Part shown: one piece after another, positions 61,643 through 64,000 of the stretch
Numbering within the stretch: the stretch's first letter is position 1
Layout: each line of letters opens with the position of its first letter
The notes under the pieces: model-generated
The model's input: the letters and a program-made list of their open reading frames with translations, nothing else
The model's database searches: none
Told to the model about the DNA's origin: nothing
Made by a program: the position numbers and the translations under genes
Source of the DNA: an uncultured Bacteroidia bacterium
Lineage (GTDB): Bacteria; Bacteroidota; Bacteroidia; Bacteroidales; UBA932
NCBI GenBank assembly: GCA_902785825.1
Contig: CACZZZ010000005.1
Span: 1 to 64,000, forward strand
Length of the DNA stretch: 64,000 nucleotides
Direction of reading: 5' to 3'

Positions 61643-61673
61643 TTGGAATCATTTTCCAAACCCTCTACCTTTG
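61643..61673 (+). promoter_or_regulatory. Promoter of metY
   Basis: TTG (61643-61645), a 20-base spacer and TACCTTTG (61666-61673) match the Bacteroidota promoter well. ATTTTCCAAA occurs at 61620-61629 and again at 61651-61660, 31 bases apart (about three helical turns), flanking both -33 elements; these are candidate Lrp sites. The leader is under 30 nt, so there is no room for a SAM riboswitch. Confidence 0.7.
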
Positions 61674-61701
61674 CGAAAGAATTTTTCAAATGGACAATAT
61701 C

Positions 61702-62988
61702 ATGAGTGAGACTAAATTACACATCGAGACCTTGGCTATCCATGCCGGGCAGGAAACCCCGGATCCAGTAAGCGACTCCAGAGCGGTCCCCATCTATCAA
61801 ACCACCTCATACGTGTTCCACAACAGCGCGCATGCGGCCGACCGGTTCGGTCTGAGAGATCCGGGAAACATATACGGACGCCTGACCAACTCGACGCAGG
61901 ATGTTTTCGAGACTAGGATAGCTGCCCTCGAAGGTGGTGTCGCCGCCCTGGCGGTAGCCTCCGGCGCGGCGGCTGTCACCTACGCGTTGCAGAACATAGC
62001 AAGGGCCGGCGACCACATCATCGCGGCCGACAACCTCTACGGAGGCTCATTCAACCTCATCACCCACACCCTCTCCACCCAGGGAATCAGCAACACCATC
62101 CTCAAAGTCAACGACTTGGAGGCTCTTGAGAAAGCCATACAGCCCAATACCAAAGCCATCTACGCCGAGACTTTCGGGAACCCCAACTCGGATGTGACTG
62201 ACCTGGAGGCCATCTCAAAAGTGGCCCACGCCCATGGGATAGCCGTGATTGTGGACAACACTTTCGCCCCTCTGATATTCAGGCCTCTTGAGCATGGAGC
62301 GGACATAGTAGTCCATTCCGCCACCAAATTTATCGGTGGCCACGGGACCACCCTCGGAGGAGTCATAGTGGACGGCGGGAAATTCGACTGGAAAAAGAAC
62401 GCCGACAGGTATCCTTCCATCGCGAAGCCTGATCCAAGTTATCATGGGGCGGTATTCGCGGATGTCGCCGGACCGGCAGCTTTCGTCACGAGGATACGGG
62501 CTGTCATTCTGAGGGACACAGGAGCCTGCGTCAGCCCTATCTCGGCTTGGATCCTGCTGCAGGGCGTAGAGTCTCTCCCCTTGCGGATCGAGCGCCATGT
62601 CCAAAACGCCCTCAAGGTCGTAAAGTACCTGGAAGCCCACCCGAAGGTTGCCAGAGTCAACCATCCCTCGCTGCCGAGTCACCCGGACAACGCCCTGTAC
62701 AAGAAGTACTTCCCGGAGGGAGGTGGATCGATATTCACCTTCGAGATAAAAGGCGGCAAGGAAGACGCATGGAAATTCATAGACAACCTGAAGATCTTCT
62801 CCCTGCTCGCCAATGTGGCCGACGTCAAGAGCCTGGTGATCCATCCGGCTTCGACGACACACTCTCAAATGACACCGGAAGAACTTGAGCAGCAACATAT
62901 TACACCGACAACAATCCGCCTCTCAATCGGAGTGGAGCACATCGATGACATAATCGCCGATCTCGACCAGGCTTTTAATTCAATCTGA
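61702..62988 (+). CDS. metY: O-acetylhomoserine sulfhydrylase
   Basis: A 428-residue PLP enzyme of the Cys/Met metabolism family that makes homocysteine from O-acetylhomoserine and sulfide. Family marks are HAGQETPDPVSDSRAVPIYQTTSYVF, LEGGVAALAVASGAAAVTYALQN, the DNTFAPLIFRPLEHGADIVVHSATKFIGGHGTT region with the PLP lysine (SATKFIGGHG), and LLANVADVKSLVIHPASTTH. ATG at 61702 gives the family length; an in-frame ATG at 61690 is an alternative. Followed by metF after 29 nt. Length and motifs favour MetY over cystathionine gamma-synthase. Confidence 0.95.
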   Translation: MSETKLHIETLAIHAGQETPDPVSDSRAVPIYQTTSYVFHNSAHAADRFGLRDPGNIYGRLTNSTQDVFETRIAALEGGVAALAVASGAAAVTYALQNIARAGDHIIAADNLYGGSFNLITHTLSTQGISNTILKVNDLEALEKAIQPNTKAIYAETFGNPNSDVTDLEAISKVAHAHGIAVIVDNTFAPLIFRPLEHGADIVVHSATKFIGGHGTTLGGVIVDGGKFDWKKNADRYPSIAKPDPSYHGAVFADVAGPAAFVTRIRAVILRDTGACVSPISAWILLQGVESLPLRIERHVQNALKVVKYLEAHPKVARVNHPSLPSHPDNALYKKYFPEGGGSIFTFEIKGGKEDAWKFIDNLKIFSLLANVADVKSLVIHPASTTHSQMTPEELEQQHITPTTIRLSIGVEHIDDIIADLDQAFNSI

Positions 62989-62995
62989 AATTCAT

Positions 62996-63003
62996 TATAT
63001 TTG
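62996..63003 (+). promoter_or_regulatory. -7 element upstream of metF
   Basis: TATATTTG fits TAnnTTTG exactly and lies in the short metY-metF gap, 14 bases before the TTG start codon of metF. metF-metH may therefore have an internal promoter as well as read-through from metY. Confidence 0.5.
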
Positions 63004-63017
63004 GAAAAAGAACGGAT

Positions 63018-63932
63018 TTGACAAAGAATTCAAAACCATACGTTTCCCTGGAGATAGTACCACCTCTGAAGGGAATGAGCAAATCTGAACTGCTGGATGA
63101 GATCCGGCAGTTCATGGAGTTTAATCCCAGGTACATAAATGTGACCTGCCACCGGGACGAGGTAGTGTTCGAGGAACGTCCGGACGGGAGTTTCGTCAAG
63201 CGGCTTGTGCGCAAGCGCGTGAGTGAGAGCGCTGTCTGCGGCGCCATCCAGTCGGAGTTCAAGGTAGATGTCGTGCCGCATATCATCTGCGGAGGATCGA
63301 CCTCGGAAGAGATTGAGTTCCAGCTCCAGGATTTCAAGTTCATGGAAATATCCAATGTGCTGGCCCTGAGAGGCGACTGCCTGACGGGGGAGAAACGCTT
63401 CTCGCCCACCCCTGGAGGATATTCCCATGCCAACGAGCTCGTGGAGGCTATCCGGAGGTTCGAGAGGGAGAACGGCTGCGAGGGATTCTTCAACATCGGA
63501 GTGGGCTGCTACCCTGAGAAGCATTTCGAGGCTGCGAATCTTGAGGACGACATCGCCAACATGAGGCGCAAGGTGGACGCAGGGGCCAACTACATGGTCA
63601 CCCAGATGTTCTTCGACAACGAAGTGTACTATGAATATGTCGCCCGCTGCCGGGAGGCCGGGATCACGGTTCCGATCATCCCCGGGCTCAAGCCGCTATC
63701 CACCTACAAGCAGGTGAAAACCATCCCCGAGGCTTTCTCGATAGACATCCCGTCTGTCCTGACTAAGGAGATCGAGGCGCATAAGGACGACAATAGAGCC
63801 ATTTACGAGATCGGACAACGGTGGTGTGAGGCCCAGTGCAGGGACCTTCTGGCCCATGGGGTTCCAGCAGTTCACTTCTACACCATGGGCAAAGCCGCGA
63901 ATGTGGCCGAAGTCCTGAGGAATTGTTTCTAG
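63018..63932 (+). CDS. metF: 5,10-methylenetetrahydrofolate reductase
   Basis: A 304-residue flavoprotein that reduces methylene-THF to methyl-THF, the methyl donor for methionine synthase. Family marks are VSLEIVPPLKGMSKSELLDEI, INVTCHRDE, NVLALRGD, FFNIGVGCYPEKHFEA, GANYMVTQMFFDNEVYYEYV and VPAVHFYTMGKA. The chosen start is TTG at 63018; no ATG exists before residue 20 and upstream codons would enter the -7 box. The HFYTMGK end is typical. metH begins 3 nt after its stop. Confidence 0.95.
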   Translation: MTKNSKPYVSLEIVPPLKGMSKSELLDEIRQFMEFNPRYINVTCHRDEVVFEERPDGSFVKRLVRKRVSESAVCGAIQSEFKVDVVPHIICGGSTSEEIEFQLQDFKFMEISNVLALRGDCLTGEKRFSPTPGGYSHANELVEAIRRFERENGCEGFFNIGVGCYPEKHFEAANLEDDIANMRRKVDAGANYMVTQMFFDNEVYYEYVARCREAGITVPIIPGLKPLSTYKQVKTIPEAFSIDIPSVLTKEIEAHKDDNRAIYEIGQRWCEAQCRDLLAHGVPAVHFYTMGKAANVAEVLRNCF

Positions 63933-63935
63933 GTG

Positions 63936-64000
63936 ATGGAGGACATTCGGCAAGCTTTAAGGGAGAGGATCCTAATCCTGGATGGCGCCATGGGCACTGT
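63936..64000 (+). CDS. metH: Methionine synthase (cobalamin-dependent), 5' fragment
   Basis: Only the first ~21 codons are in the window: MEDIRQALRERILILDGAMGT, the start of the homocysteine-binding domain of MetH, in which ILDGAMGT is diagnostic. It is cut by the window edge, not broken. Placement 3 nt after metF completes a metY-metF-metH methionine set. Other homocysteine methyltransferase-domain proteins share this motif, so MetH is the context-supported choice. Confidence 0.82.
   Translation, partial: MEDIRQALRERILILDGAMGT

Noticed and set aside
63936..64000. Broken or truncated metH
   Set aside because: The gene simply runs off the window edge; nothing suggests damage.

Overview
The window looks like a chromosomal segment of a Bacteroidota bacterium, most likely an uncultured member of the order Bacteroidales from an animal gut or similar anaerobic habitat. 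The evidence is a short 286-residue primary sigma factor; promoters of the Bacteroidota type (TAnnTTTG near -7 with TTG/TTTG about 20 bases upstream); no obvious Shine-Dalgarno sites; two TonB-dependent receptors; a GH92-type glycosidase; ATP-type PEP carboxykinase; ferredoxin-dependent 2-oxoacid oxidoreductase; and butyrate kinase. Genus cannot be fixed from the sequence alone. No rRNA, tRNA, CRISPR array, prophage or insertion sequence was seen. Apart from the first ~556 bases, the window is densely coding.

Layout. 1-556: no credible gene, but two tandem repeats (52-bp and 9-bp units) and a hairpin. 557-6910 (minus): small acidic protein, YgiQ-type radical SAM protein, argS, rpoD, a terminator, then an HtrA/DegP protease. 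7060-13329 (plus): dnaN, a DEDD exonuclease, a periplasmic binding lipoprotein, a PatB/MalY aminotransferase and an M64 metallopeptidase. 13326-16834 (minus): glutathione peroxidase, WalJ-like hydrolase, TPR protein. 16906-23913 (plus): degenerate M28 peptidase, MsbA-like ABC exporter, CBM9-like protein, VanZ-like protein, large amidase/golvesin-type exoprotein. 23915-25012 (minus): alkaline phosphatase. 25081-29818 (plus): carboxypeptidase-regulatory-domain protein, RsmI-like methyltransferase, folB, mtaB, MBL hydrolase. 29821-39253 (minus): recQ, a two-domain glycosidase, TonB receptor, HMA protein, S66 carboxypeptidase. 39448-41052: pckA (plus). 41053-48533: large glycosidase-like exoprotein, YqeY, two surface-polysaccharide enzymes, a LytS/LytTR two-component pair. 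48496-52987 (minus): M23 peptidase, MscS channel, purN. 53073-55097: second TonB receptor (plus). 55084-60243 (minus): buk, ilvE, a TPR protein and the four-subunit oxoacid:ferredoxin oxidoreductase. 60352-61541 (minus): trmO and an Lrp regulator. 61702-64000 (plus): metY, metF and the start of metH.

How genes work together. buk-ilvE-VorDBAC form a coherent path from branched-chain amino acids to branched-chain acyl-CoA, reduced ferredoxin and, via an acyl phosphate, ATP plus branched-chain fatty acid; only the phosphotransacylase is missing from the window. metY-metF-metH make methionine from O-acetylhomoserine, and a divergent Lrp-type regulator shares their promoter region. MtaB and TrmO both modify the t6A37 base of tRNA.

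The most unusual signal is a set of palindromic, hairpin-rich elements inserted in frame inside protein-coding genes. Two nearly identical copies (9511-9874 in a periplasmic binding protein; 37246-37537 in recQ) lie in the same DNA orientation but are translated from opposite strands, and at least one hairpin shows a covarying base pair. A differently built cloverleaf-like element sits in mtaB (27825-27942), a short relic of the same arm sits at the signal-peptide end of the M64 peptidase (12049-12078), and weaker candidates lie in a LytTR regulator and trmO. This resembles in principle the palindromic protein-coding insertions of Rickettsia, and is the system most worth following up.
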